NCBI GenBank assembly: GCA_031265535.1
Contig: JAISCO010000088.1
Coordinates: 1 to 9,632, forward strand
DNA length: 9,632 nt
DNA from: Spirochaetaceae bacterium
GTDB lineage: Bacteria; Spirochaetota; Spirochaetia; Treponematales; Breznakiellaceae
Direction of reading: 5' to 3'
Notes under the pieces: generated by a model
Databases searched by the model: none
Told to the model about the DNA's origin: nothing
Seen by the model: only the letters and a program-made list of their open reading frames with translations
In this document: piece after piece, positions 1 to 5,093 of the stretch
How positions within the stretch are numbered: the stretch's first letter is position 1
How the letters are laid out: each line of letters starts with the position of its first letter
Position numbers and translations under genes: made by a program

Positions 1-29
1 GTGCACTGGATGGAGGCTTTCATTTCCAT
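1..29 (-). CDS. 5' end of an unidentified minus-strand gene (runs off the window)
   Basis: Reading leftward from 29, an ATG opens the frame M-E-M-K-A-S-I-Q-C, which leaves the window. A strong Shine-Dalgarno (AGGAGGG, about 37-43) sits 7 nt before this ATG, so the start is well supported although only nine codons are visible. A second in-frame ATG at 23 is an alternative. The SD and codons 5-6 form an inverted repeat that places the start codon in a hairpin loop (see the regulatory entry for 12-42). An MKxSIxC opening with an early cysteine faintly recalls small metal-binding-type proteins such as DUF1540, but nine residues cannot establish a family and no function is claimed. Confidence 0.55.
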
Positions 30-42
30 AGAAAGTCCCTCC
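12..42 (-). promoter_or_regulatory. Hairpin sequestering the Shine-Dalgarno of the left-edge gene
   Basis: GGAGG (12-16) pairs with CCTCC (38-42) and CTTTC (17-21) with GAAAG (31-35), with a 2-nt bulge at 36-37. This gives ten base pairs around a 9-nt loop (22-30) that contains the start codon. In the minus-strand mRNA the SD core is in the stem, paired with codons 5-6. The geometry is that of a translational on/off element (thermosensor-like, ligand-controlled or sRNA-controlled); which of these is not visible. Confidence 0.5.
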
Positions 43-49
43 TACAATG

Positions 50-69
50 CCAACAGCTTTCGCTGTTGG
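50..69 (-). promoter_or_regulatory. Perfect hairpin with GAAA tetraloop in the leader of the left-edge gene
   Basis: CCAACAGC (50-57) and GCTGTTGG (62-69) form a perfect 8-bp stem. On the minus strand the loop reads GAAA, a GNRA tetraloop closed by C-G, which is typical of functional RNA. It lies just upstream of the SD hairpin, so the 5' untranslated region of this gene appears folded. No U-run follows, so it is not an intrinsic terminator. Confidence 0.5.
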
Positions 70-169
70 AGTCACTCATGCCTGACGTTTTGCCGCCTGC
101 TTTACCCTATAAGGAAGGATAAGACCGCAACGAAGCAAAAACCTTTGTAGCGCGGCCTTTAAGCAATTT

Positions 170-240
170 GCACAACAGTAACTCTTTTGGGCCTACGCCA
201 TGCTGCCACATACTCACACACGCTCAGGAGTTTGTTGCGC
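170..240. repeat. Imperfect 71-nt inverted repeat, attC-like in layout
   Basis: The outer arm at 170-177 (GCACAACA) pairs with 233-240 (TGTTGCGC) with one mismatch. Then 180-184 (AACTC) pairs with 228-232 (GAGTT), leaving G178-T179 extrahelical. An inner arm 188-192 pairs with 222-226, with one G-T pair, and the terminal loop is 29 nt. The outer boxes GCACAAC and GTTGCGC are each one base off the integron attC boxes RYYYAAC and GTTRRRY. It could equally be an ordinary RNA hairpin; no integrase is in the window. Confidence 0.3.
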
Positions 241-249
241 TTCGCGCAA
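235..249. repeat. Short hairpin TTGCGC-TTC-GCGCAA
   Basis: A perfect 6-bp inverted repeat with a 3-nt loop, followed on the plus strand by further A residues. Its left arm overlaps the right arm of the larger inverted repeat 170-240, so the two folds exclude each other. Confidence 0.45.
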
Positions 250-257
250 AAAACATC

Positions 258-298
258 AAAAAATCGCCGATCAGGCGCCGCCTATGAGGCGATTTTTT
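258..298. terminator. Bidirectional intrinsic terminator
   Basis: AAAAAATCGCC (258-268) and GGCGATTTTTT (288-298) form a perfect 11-bp stem around a 19-nt GC-rich loop. The stem ends in T6 on either strand, so it can stop transcription both ways. On the minus strand it closes the putative RNA starting near 523. On the plus strand it would end any transcript arriving from the left. Confidence 0.85.
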
Positions 299-523
299 AC
301 CTTGCAAACTTTATAGAACCAAAGGTTCACAGCAGTCCATAAATCGTGGTTTTTGCGGCAAATTCACCACAGGTGAACAGTGACGCAAAAACCTACAAGT
401 GCAACAGACTGCCAGGCGAGCCGTAATCAAGCGCGTTTTGTTTGCTTCCAGCAATTCTCAGTTTAATACGAGCCACACATTAAGGCCATCGTTAAAAGGG
501 TCGAGGGATGTTCCCGTGGCGGC
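258..523 (-). ncRNA. Candidate structured non-coding RNA, about 265 nt
   Basis: No convincing protein frame covers this interval, but a minus-strand promoter lies just upstream (530-558) and a strong terminator ends it (258-298). Inside is a long nested arm: 332-337 pairs with 407-412, then 348-357 (GGTTTTTGCG) with 384-393 (CGCAAAAACC), then 363-368 with 372-377 around a 3-nt loop. A separate small hairpin lies at 316-328 (GAACC-AAA-GGTTC). I looked for the hallmarks of tmRNA, RNase P RNA, SRP RNA, 6S RNA, T-box and common riboswitches and found none. It may be a stand-alone sRNA or an attenuated leader of the left-edge gene. Confidence 0.4.
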
Positions 524-529
524 TGGTCT

Positions 530-558
530 ATAATATGCCTGCTATACATAATTGACAT
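530..558 (-). promoter_or_regulatory. Candidate sigma-70 promoter for the putative ncRNA
   Basis: Reading the minus strand, ATGTCA (558-553) is separated by exactly 17 nt from TATTAT (535-530), i.e. 4/6 and 5/6 matches to the consensus. The predicted start is near 523. The AT-rich context weakens the statistical weight of the match. Confidence 0.4.
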
Positions 559-576
559 AATTTGCAATGAATTATG
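556..576. repeat. Short inverted repeat CATAATT / AATTATG
   Basis: A 7-bp inverted repeat (556-562 and 570-576) with a 7-nt spacer overlaps the -35 region of the candidate ncRNA promoter. It could be an operator half-site pair, or simply chance in AT-rich DNA. Confidence 0.25.
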
Positions 577-639
577 CACTAATATTATTATATGAATCAA
601 GCATTCGCTTATTGCGGACAGTCATATCTATATCCATTA

Positions 640-1011
640 TTATTTTTTCTTTTTTATATAACTATTACTTTTTGTTAAAAAATACATTATTAAATTTAAT
701 TCAAAAACATTAAATTTTTCTTTTGCGTCCGCATTAAGTTTAGACCAATAATTAAGCATATTCGTTCTATTATTAATAATTTCATAGTTAATATTATATT
801 TTGAAAGATCAACACCTTCAACAGAAGTTATTGCATAAAAACACTCCTCATTAGTTGATTTAATATTTGGTTTTTCAGAATCCTGTCGTCTATCATTAGT
901 TCCAACAAAAGAAATAAGTTCGTCAAAAGAACGTATATCATCGGGTAAATTAAGTATAAAACATATTTTTTTATATTTTTCCAGAAAATGAATCATATCC
1001 GTTTTAAGCAT
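640..1011 (-). CDS. Hypothetical AT-rich protein, 123 aa
   Basis: This minus-strand frame runs uninterrupted for 123 codons through very AT-rich DNA, where random frames are soon closed by stops. A GAGGG Shine-Dalgarno sits about 9 nt before the ATG at 1011. The product is a lysine/asparagine/isoleucine-rich soluble protein with no signal peptide or membrane segment, ending in a basic tail (IKKKK). I see no catalytic motif and do not recognise the family. Base composition (roughly a quarter GC) is far below that of the lipoprotein, UPRT and panF genes, which suggests recent acquisition. It lies downstream of the lipoprotein gene in the same direction but is separated from it by about 220 nt with two strong hairpins and a G14 tract, so co-transcription is doubtful. 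Confidence 0.65.
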   Translation of the reverse strand: MLKTDMIHFLEKYKKICFILNLPDDIRSFDELISFVGTNDRRQDSEKPNIKSTNEECFYAITSVEGVDLSKYNINYEIINNRTNMLNYWSKLNADAKEKFNVFELNLIMYFLTKSNSYIKKKK

Positions 1012-1121
1012 TTTATAATACCCTCATTGTATATTTTATACATTATTAAAAGAAATTCGTCAATGGATTTATGATTTTTGACGCGTCATTACATTGATGA
1101 CAGGCATTGAAGGAAGGGACG

Positions 1122-1135
1122 CCCCCCCCCCCCCC
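1122..1135. repeat. C14 homopolymer (G14 on the minus strand)
   Basis: Fourteen consecutive C residues lie about 97 nt beyond the stop codon of the lipoprotein gene. It is the first of three C14 runs in this window, all of exactly the same length as given. Confidence 0.95.
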
Positions 1136-1160
1136 TTGCGGCGGGACGGAGGGCGTTCGC

Positions 1161-1189
1161 GCGGCGGCCTAGGCAGCGCAGGCCGCCGC
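1161..1189. repeat. GC-rich 10-bp hairpin downstream of the lipoprotein gene
   Basis: GCGGCGGCCT (1161-1170) and AGGCCGCCGC (1180-1189) are perfectly complementary around a 9-nt loop. Neither side is followed by a U-run. Together with the next hairpin it forms a double stem in the 3' untranslated region of the lipoprotein transcript, likely to stabilise the end or assist termination. Confidence 0.6.
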
Positions 1190-1195
1190 ACGGTT

Positions 1196-1220
1196 ACGGC
1201 GGGCTTTCGCCCGCCGTTTT
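1196..1220. terminator. Hairpin after the lipoprotein stop; terminator-like on the plus strand
   Basis: ACGGCGGGC (1196-1204) and GCCCGCCGT (1209-1217) form a perfect 9-bp stem with a 4-nt loop that reads GAAA on the minus strand. Its near edge lies about 14 nt beyond the lipoprotein stop codon. The short T-run (1217-1220) is on the plus-strand side, so as a classical intrinsic terminator it works best for plus-strand transcription. For the lipoprotein mRNA it is a strong stem without a U-tail. Confidence 0.5.
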
Positions 1221-1231
1221 AGTGGAAGTTA

Positions 1232-2931
1232 CTATGGCAGTGTGAACACCGCTATGGAGCCTTCCTCAGAAGCCGCCGAATTGATATTTGCGGGGGTGTT
1301 AAGCTCAGTAACTATTCCCGATGCGCTGGTTCCGACTGAAACAACGAATTCCGAGTTTAATGCAATGTAGTCAAAGCCGGTAGTACCATAGCTGCCAACG
1401 CCTGCCACTGGGCCTGCATCTGATACGGTACCGGCCACGAACGAACCGCTGGGGATGGTTGCTATTATATAGCTATTATTGCCATAAGTACCGGCAATGT
1501 TTTTAGCAGCAGCTCCGGCGACGATGCTGCCGGCCATATTATTATCATTGCCGCCGGTGATTGTAAGCTTTTTGCCGCCTGCAAGGGTTAACGAACCGCC
1601 TTTCGACACATCAATGGCAACGCCGGTAATCGTCGTATCAGCTTTAAAGTTGAGTATCAGAGTCTCGTCACCACCAAACAAAAGTGACAGAGGAGTAGCT
1701 GCCTGGCTTGTCCCGGCGCTGATACCGTCCCCGGCCAATGTTATAAGCGTTCCAACGTTAGCGACATAGTTGGCGACGCTGCCTGCCCCGGTTAGTTCGT
1801 AACTTGCCCCGCTAAGCTTGCCCGTTCCACCGGTGGTGCTTACCTCAAAGAGTCCGTTCTTATCCAGTACGATAATGCCGTTTCCGCTAAGGCTAACGTT
1901 ATCATTTGTTGTCAGCGTGCCGCCGTTAATGGTCAACTCGTTGCTTACTTGTCCGCCCTTGGCGGTTAAACCGCCAACGCCTTTCAGGGTTGCGGCTTCA
2001 TTAACGGTTACCGGGCCCAAAATCGTGGAGGCGACCGTGAATTCAACGTTACCTTTGAGGGTGGCCGCGCCGGAGCCGGTGAGTTTGGCGAATTTGCCGG
2101 TCAATACGTTAGCCGCCGCCAAAGCGTTGGGGTCTGTCAGCGTTACTGTGCCGCCGAATTCTCCGCCTTTGGACGTGAGAGTCTTTGCCCTGAGTTGGCC
2201 GCTTACGACCACTATATCCGTGGCCTCCGTGCCGCTCGTTACGGCCCCCGAAACGACCAGGGTCCCAGCGTTGGACACAGTGCCGACACCTGAAAGGTTA
2301 ACCGCACCGGCTACATAAAGAGCGCCCCCGCCAACGGTAACAGGGCCGCTATTTCCGTTCAACGTAAGGTTTCCTATCCAAACGCCTACAGAACCTTCCT
2401 TAATAGCCGCGAGACGAATATCACTGATGGAGGAAGGCTCGCTCGTAAACGAGACAACCGGCCCCACCGCTGTGGTACCGACCACAGAAGCTGAGCCGGG
2501 GTTCACCTGAACGAGACTGCCGGCGGCATCACTGACATAGCTGTCCATAAACGACTGGGTGGGCGCTAAAACATAGGATTGGCCCGTGGTAAAGTCAACC
2601 TTGCCGGTCTTGTTGGCAGAAGTGTCGGCGATATTACCCTGGACAACAAGAATGTTATTATCGGCATCTTTAAGCGTGTAACTGTTCAAATCCAGTGTTT
2701 TTCCGCTAAGAATAATCAAAGGATCATCGCCGTCCTCGAACGCCGTATCTTTCAATAACTTGACGGTAGGCGCTCCAGCATCAAACTCGGCCTGGATGGC
2801 CTCGATCTCGCTGGCGAAACTCGGCGCCCACCTATCAACATAATTCGTACTCGAATCATCATCCGAAGAACATCCTACAAACGCCAGCGCAAGCGCCAAC
2901 GCTAGAGGAATCAATAAAGACTTATTCAATT
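1232..2931 (-). CDS. Putative outer-surface lipoprotein with beta-helix-like repeats, 565 aa
   Basis: The start is TTG (2929-2927), fixed by a GGAGG Shine-Dalgarno at 2936-2940; no nearby in-frame ATG exists. Residues 1-19 are a lipoprotein signal: a basic N-terminus, an Ala/Leu core, then F-V-G-C with the lipidated cysteine at 20. Phe at -3 is unusual for enterobacteria but acceptable in the relaxed spirochaete lipobox. A Ser/Asp-rich tether follows. From about residue 70 onward the protein is rich in Gly, Thr, Val, Ala and Asn with short recurring units (xLTLNGNxG, GTLVVSGAV, LTINGGTLTTN), the style of parallel beta-helix passenger or adhesin domains. Only two cysteine-free repeats of clear length can be aligned by eye, so repeat number is not given. 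There is no visible C-terminal beta-barrel. A role in adhesion or surface display is inferred from architecture only. The stop is TAG at 1232-1234. Confidence 0.85.
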
Positions 2932-2935
2932 AAGT

Positions 2936-2940
2936 CCTCC
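2936..2940 (-). promoter_or_regulatory. Shine-Dalgarno that sets the TTG start of the lipoprotein
   Basis: GGAGG on the minus strand, 6 nt before the TTG at 2929. Its strength explains use of a non-ATG start. It directly follows the T8 run of the leader hairpin. Confidence 0.8.
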
Positions 2941-2941
2941 C

Positions 2942-2971
2942 AAAAAAAAGTTCACCCGGGCCAAGCCCGAG
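2942..2971 (-). terminator. Terminator-like hairpin plus T8 in the lipoprotein leader
   Basis: On the minus strand 2971-2965 and 2961-2955 form a 7-bp GC stem (one G-U pair, 3-nt loop), followed after 5 nt by T8 (2949-2942) and then immediately by the Shine-Dalgarno. This is the usual place for an attenuator. The gap between stem and T-run is larger than in an ideal intrinsic terminator, so efficiency is uncertain. Confidence 0.45.
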
Positions 2972-3087
2972 TGCCTGCGGAAGGCACATTCGGAAACCGA
3001 ATCCGGCTTCCACAGTAAGAAACGCACGGTACGCTGCTACCGCCGTATCCAGAAATCCATCCCGCTGTGGACGGAATCTTGATACGG
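2955..3087 (-). ncRNA. Highly structured 5' leader of the lipoprotein mRNA
   Basis: Five stems lie in line on the minus-strand transcript: 3043-3049/3081-3087 enclosing 3056-3062/3069-3075; 3027-3031/3038-3042; 2988-2993/2997-3002; 2971-2976/2982-2987; and 2955-2961/2965-2971. The last three abut with no spacer. Two stems contain one pair that works as G-U only if the minus strand is transcribed, which fits the gene orientation. I do not recognise a known riboswitch core. It may be a new cis-regulatory RNA, a protein-binding leader, or an mRNA-stabilising structure. Confidence 0.5.
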
Positions 3088-3152
3088 AACCCGCGCGGCG
3101 TTTTGTCTCCTAAAAAAAACACCACGCAATGGGCGCGCTTCTTTATAATAAC

Positions 3153-3181
3153 ATGATAGCGAACTTATCGCCATATTTCAA
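3153..3181 (-). promoter_or_regulatory. Sigma-70-type promoter of the lipoprotein gene
   Basis: On the minus strand TTGAAA (3181-3176) is followed after exactly 17 nt by TATCAT (3158-3153). Transcription should begin near 3146, giving a leader of about 215 nt before the TTG. A second AT-rich -10-like stretch lies just downstream (about 3143-3149), so the exact start is uncertain. Confidence 0.6.
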
Positions 3182-3190
3182 GCGACACGG

Positions 3191-3246
3191 CCATTCTCCA
3201 TTCTCCATTCTCCATTCTCCATTCTCCATTCTCCATTCTCCTCACT
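3191..3246. repeat. Heptanucleotide tandem repeat, 7 perfect copies plus one degenerate
   Basis: The unit CCATTCT is repeated seven times without error from 3191 to 3239, and 3240-3246 is a decayed eighth copy. It lies between the divergent promoter of the lipoprotein gene and the start of the UPRT-family gene at 3309. A 7-bp unit changes promoter geometry by less than one helical turn per copy, so copy-number slippage could affect expression. Confidence 0.95.
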
Positions 3247-3293
3247 CCCAATTGTTAATTGTTTTTCTCCACTGGAATTTTAGGCCAATATAG

Positions 3294-3310
3294 CGGTAAT
3301 ATACCGGTAT
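3294..3310. promoter_or_regulatory. Overlapping palindromes at the start of the UPRT-family gene
   Basis: CGGTA-ATA-TACCG (3294-3306) and the perfect palindrome ATACCGGTAT (3301-3310) overlap and run into the ATG at 3309. They cover the TAATAT hexamer (3297-3302) that may act as a -10 element. The arrangement suits a repressor site, but no regulator is identified. Confidence 0.35.
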
Positions 3311-4379
3311 GAGTAATGTGGTTCTAAAGGCGGAAGCCTTGGACGGGTATCTTGACGAGCAGGACAAGGTGAATTTGTCCCGGATGGACAAGGTTTACCG
3401 GGAAGTGATGACTTGCTTTAACATACTTTCTACCACCAAATTGGCGGCGGAGCGCAAACAGGAAGAAGACGCTCTCATCCGGCTATACAACGAGATGGGC
3501 GAGATGATGCAGGATATCTGCAAGAATGAACCGGGGATCAATGTTTATTCGTTTTTAACCCCCGATGAAAGTCATGCCGAAACTTCCCGCCTTATCGCAA
3601 AGTTAAGGGATATGCGGACTGAACGCGAGGAGTTTGTATACTACATCCAGCGGGCCTATGAAATGCTTTTTAAGCTGGCGTTTGGCGGAACTCTGGGGGT
3701 CAATAAGAATTATTTTATCATAAAAACTCCGGTGGACGTTCCTGTACAGAATTACGCGGTTCACAAAATTCCCAACATAGACACTCAAATCGAAAATACC
3801 GTGATGTGCGTCATGCTGCGTGGGGCATTGCTCCCTTCTATGATTATGTCCAAGGAGATACAGGAATACTCCTCGCATGGGTACACGACTCCCTTCGCGT
3901 TGTTCAGGATACGGCGTGACGACTCAAAATCCGAAAGCGATATGGAGTATATCCTTGATTTGAACCGTTCATTTTTCGATCTGGCGCGGCTTGACGGCAA
4001 AGACCTTATATTTGCGGACCCCATGAACGCCACAGGCGGAAGTCTGGTTACGGTTATTAAGTACCTGTTGGGGCAGGGTATCAAACCCCGGTCGGTTCAA
4101 TTCTTTAACGTTATTTCCGCCCTGAAGGGGGCGCTGCGGGTTGTGAGGGCGCTGGAAAACTGCAAGGTTTACACTCTTTGGATGGACCCGGTTCTGAACC
4201 GGTCGGCGTACATACTGCCCGGACTGGGGGATGCCGGCGACCGTATCAACGGCAGGGACGCGGCGGAGGCGCCCCGAAATATTATTCAGCTTATCGCCGA
4301 TTACGGCTCTAACATAGCCCGGCTTTACCGCGCCCAGATCCGTGAAATTGGGGAAACGGTGCTTGGCCCCCAAAAATGA
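3309..4379 (+). CDS. Uracil phosphoribosyltransferase-family protein with long N-terminal extension, 356 aa
   Basis: The C-terminal ~200 residues are a type I phosphoribosyltransferase of the UPRT kind. The PRPP-binding loop DPMNATGGS is at 237-245, the uracil-site motif LPGLGDAGDR at about 303-312, and a VMCVMLRGAL segment near 166-175 matches the conserved VPILRAGL strand. UPRT converts uracil and PRPP to UMP in pyrimidine salvage in the cytoplasm. Typical bacterial Upp is about 208 aa; here some 130-150 extra residues precede the core, charged and probably helical (residues about 20-135). The stretch after the PRPP loop (NVISALKGA) differs from the usual AAPEG motif, so substrate could differ. 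The symbol upp is withheld for these reasons. No Shine-Dalgarno precedes the ATG; a TAATAT hexamer lies 6 nt upstream. A C14 tract begins 2 nt after the TGA. Confidence 0.9.
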   Translation: MSNVVLKAEALDGYLDEQDKVNLSRMDKVYREVMTCFNILSTTKLAAERKQEEDALIRLYNEMGEMMQDICKNEPGINVYSFLTPDESHAETSRLIAKLRDMRTEREEFVYYIQRAYEMLFKLAFGGTLGVNKNYFIIKTPVDVPVQNYAVHKIPNIDTQIENTVMCVMLRGALLPSMIMSKEIQEYSSHGYTTPFALFRIRRDDSKSESDMEYILDLNRSFFDLARLDGKDLIFADPMNATGGSLVTVIKYLLGQGIKPRSVQFFNVISALKGALRVVRALENCKVYTLWMDPVLNRSAYILPGLGDAGDRINGRDAAEAPRNIIQLIADYGSNIARLYRAQIREIGETVLGPQK

Positions 4380-4381
4380 AG

Positions 4382-4395
4382 CCCCCCCCCCCCCC
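4382..4395. repeat. C14 homopolymer directly after the UPRT-family gene
   Basis: Fourteen C residues begin 2 nt after the TGA stop. Here the coding strand carries the C run, unlike the other two tracts, where the coding strand carries G. Confidence 0.95.
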
Positions 4396-4402
4396 TGAAT
4401 AA

Positions 4403-4751
4403 GGTAAAACTTTGAACGCCGTTATCAAAGTGAACGCATCTCCGCCGCCATGCCAAGTAAAAAGTAAAAGGTAAGAAATAAAAGGTAAGAAGTGTCGCGT
4501 ATGCCAAGCGCCGTTTGCGTAGCTGACGGCACGGAGTAAAGGCCGCTTTGGGTATGTTAGCGCGTAGCGCATGTGCCTCCATGGCAAATGGTAAAACTTT
4601 GAACGCCGTTATCAAAGTGAACGCTTCTCCGCTGCCATGCCAAGTAAAAAGTAAAAGGTAAAAAGTAAAAGGTAAGAAGTAAAAGGTAAGTTTTCGTACC
4701 TGACGGCACGGAGTAAAGGCCGCTCTCGGGATGCTAGCGCGGAGCGCATGT
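4403..4751. repeat. Tandem duplication of an intergenic repeat (period 187 bp)
   Basis: Copy A runs 4403-4589 (homologous core to 4574) and copy B 4590-4751. The first 35 nt are identical, and the rest differs by scattered substitutions and by different numbers of GTAAAAG-type units in the middle (about 4455-4492 and 4641-4689). Each copy ends in a palindrome-like GCGCATGT segment. Minus-strand open frames across it (4309-4759) only reflect the duplication and are not genes. A third, inverted copy lies at 6589-6738, so this is a dispersed repeat family. Confidence 0.85.
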
Positions 4752-4768
4752 AAACCCACTGGCGGGTA

Positions 4769-4792
4769 AACCGGCTGGCCGGTTGATTTTTT
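4769..4792 (+). terminator. Intrinsic terminator between the repeats and yhdT
   Basis: AACCGG (4769-4774) and CCGGTT (4779-4784) form a stem with a CTGG loop, followed by GA and T6 (4787-4792). It should end transcription coming from the UPRT-family gene. Its T-run ends only 25 nt before the yhdT ATG, so either the yhdT promoter overlaps it or it is an attenuator. Confidence 0.6.
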
Positions 4793-4811
4793 GGGGGGGT
4801 ATGTGTAAACT
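4783..4811 (+). promoter_or_regulatory. Candidate promoter for yhdT-panF, possibly giving a leaderless mRNA
   Basis: TTGATT (4783-4788) and TAAACT (4806-4811) are 17 nt apart, each matching consensus at 4 of 6 positions. Transcription would begin at about 4818, the A of the yhdT ATG. The -35 element overlaps the terminator stem, and the spacer contains T4 and a G7 run. Confidence 0.35.
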
Positions 4812-4817
4812 AGGGGA

Positions 4818-5090
4818 ATGACTTATAGAGAGAAGTTTATTCAGATAAACAAAGAAGCTGCGGGCACAATAATAGCCATTGCGGTGATAGCCGTGTTTTG
4901 GTGGGTAAGCGGCTTTGCGCTGGAAAAAATAGACTTTACCATTTTTTATATGCCCGGCTGGTTTGTCGTAAGCTGCGGCGGCTCTTTGATTTTATCTATA
5001 TGCGCCGCCGTATTTTTAGTAAAAAAAGTCTACAAAAACTTCGATTTGTCGGACTTGTCGGACGAATCCGAAGAAGGCGGCGCAAAATAA
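4818..5090 (+). CDS. yhdT: YhdT family (DUF997) small membrane protein, 90 aa
   Basis: A small integral membrane protein with two hydrophobic segments (about residues 15-34 and 47-68) and an acidic, Ser/Asp-rich cytoplasmic tail. The opening RxKFIQINKEA resembles the RFVQAHKEA start of E. coli YhdT, and the size is similar (about 80 aa there). YhdT is regularly encoded immediately upstream of panF, as here, where the genes are separated by 3 nt. It is presumed to accompany the pantothenate transporter, but its biochemical role is unknown. The ATG choice fits the family. An AGGGG sits only 1 nt before it, too close for a normal Shine-Dalgarno. Confidence 0.88.
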   Translation: MTYREKFIQINKEAAGTIIAIAVIAVFWWVSGFALEKIDFTIFYMPGWFVVSCGGSLILSICAAVFLVKKVYKNFDLSDLSDESEEGGAK

Positions 5091-5093
5091 AAT

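Noticed and set aside
1..640. tmRNA, RNase P RNA, SRP RNA or group II intron
   Set aside because: The GAAAGTCC word at 31-38 recalls RNase P and GTGCAACAG at 399-407 also does, but the surrounding conserved core is absent; no tRNA-like ends, tag frame or intron domain V is visible.
1497..2318. Plus-strand open frames opposite the lipoprotein gene (90 and 166 aa)
   Set aside because: Proline/valine-rich translations that are the antisense of Gly/Thr/Asn-rich repeats; no ribosome site and fully covered by the better-supported lipoprotein.
3191..3246. CRISPR array
   Set aside because: The unit is only 7 bp with no spacers; it is a simple tandem repeat.
4403..4751. Insertion sequence
   Set aside because: No transposase frame and no terminal inverted repeat with target duplication could be seen; better described as a tandemly duplicated intergenic repeat.
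4309..4759. Two minus-strand frames with repeated peptides (ALRASIPKAAFTPCRQ)
   Set aside because: They are translations of the duplicated intergenic repeat and overlap the end of the UPRT-family gene; similarity between them comes from the DNA duplication, not protein selection.
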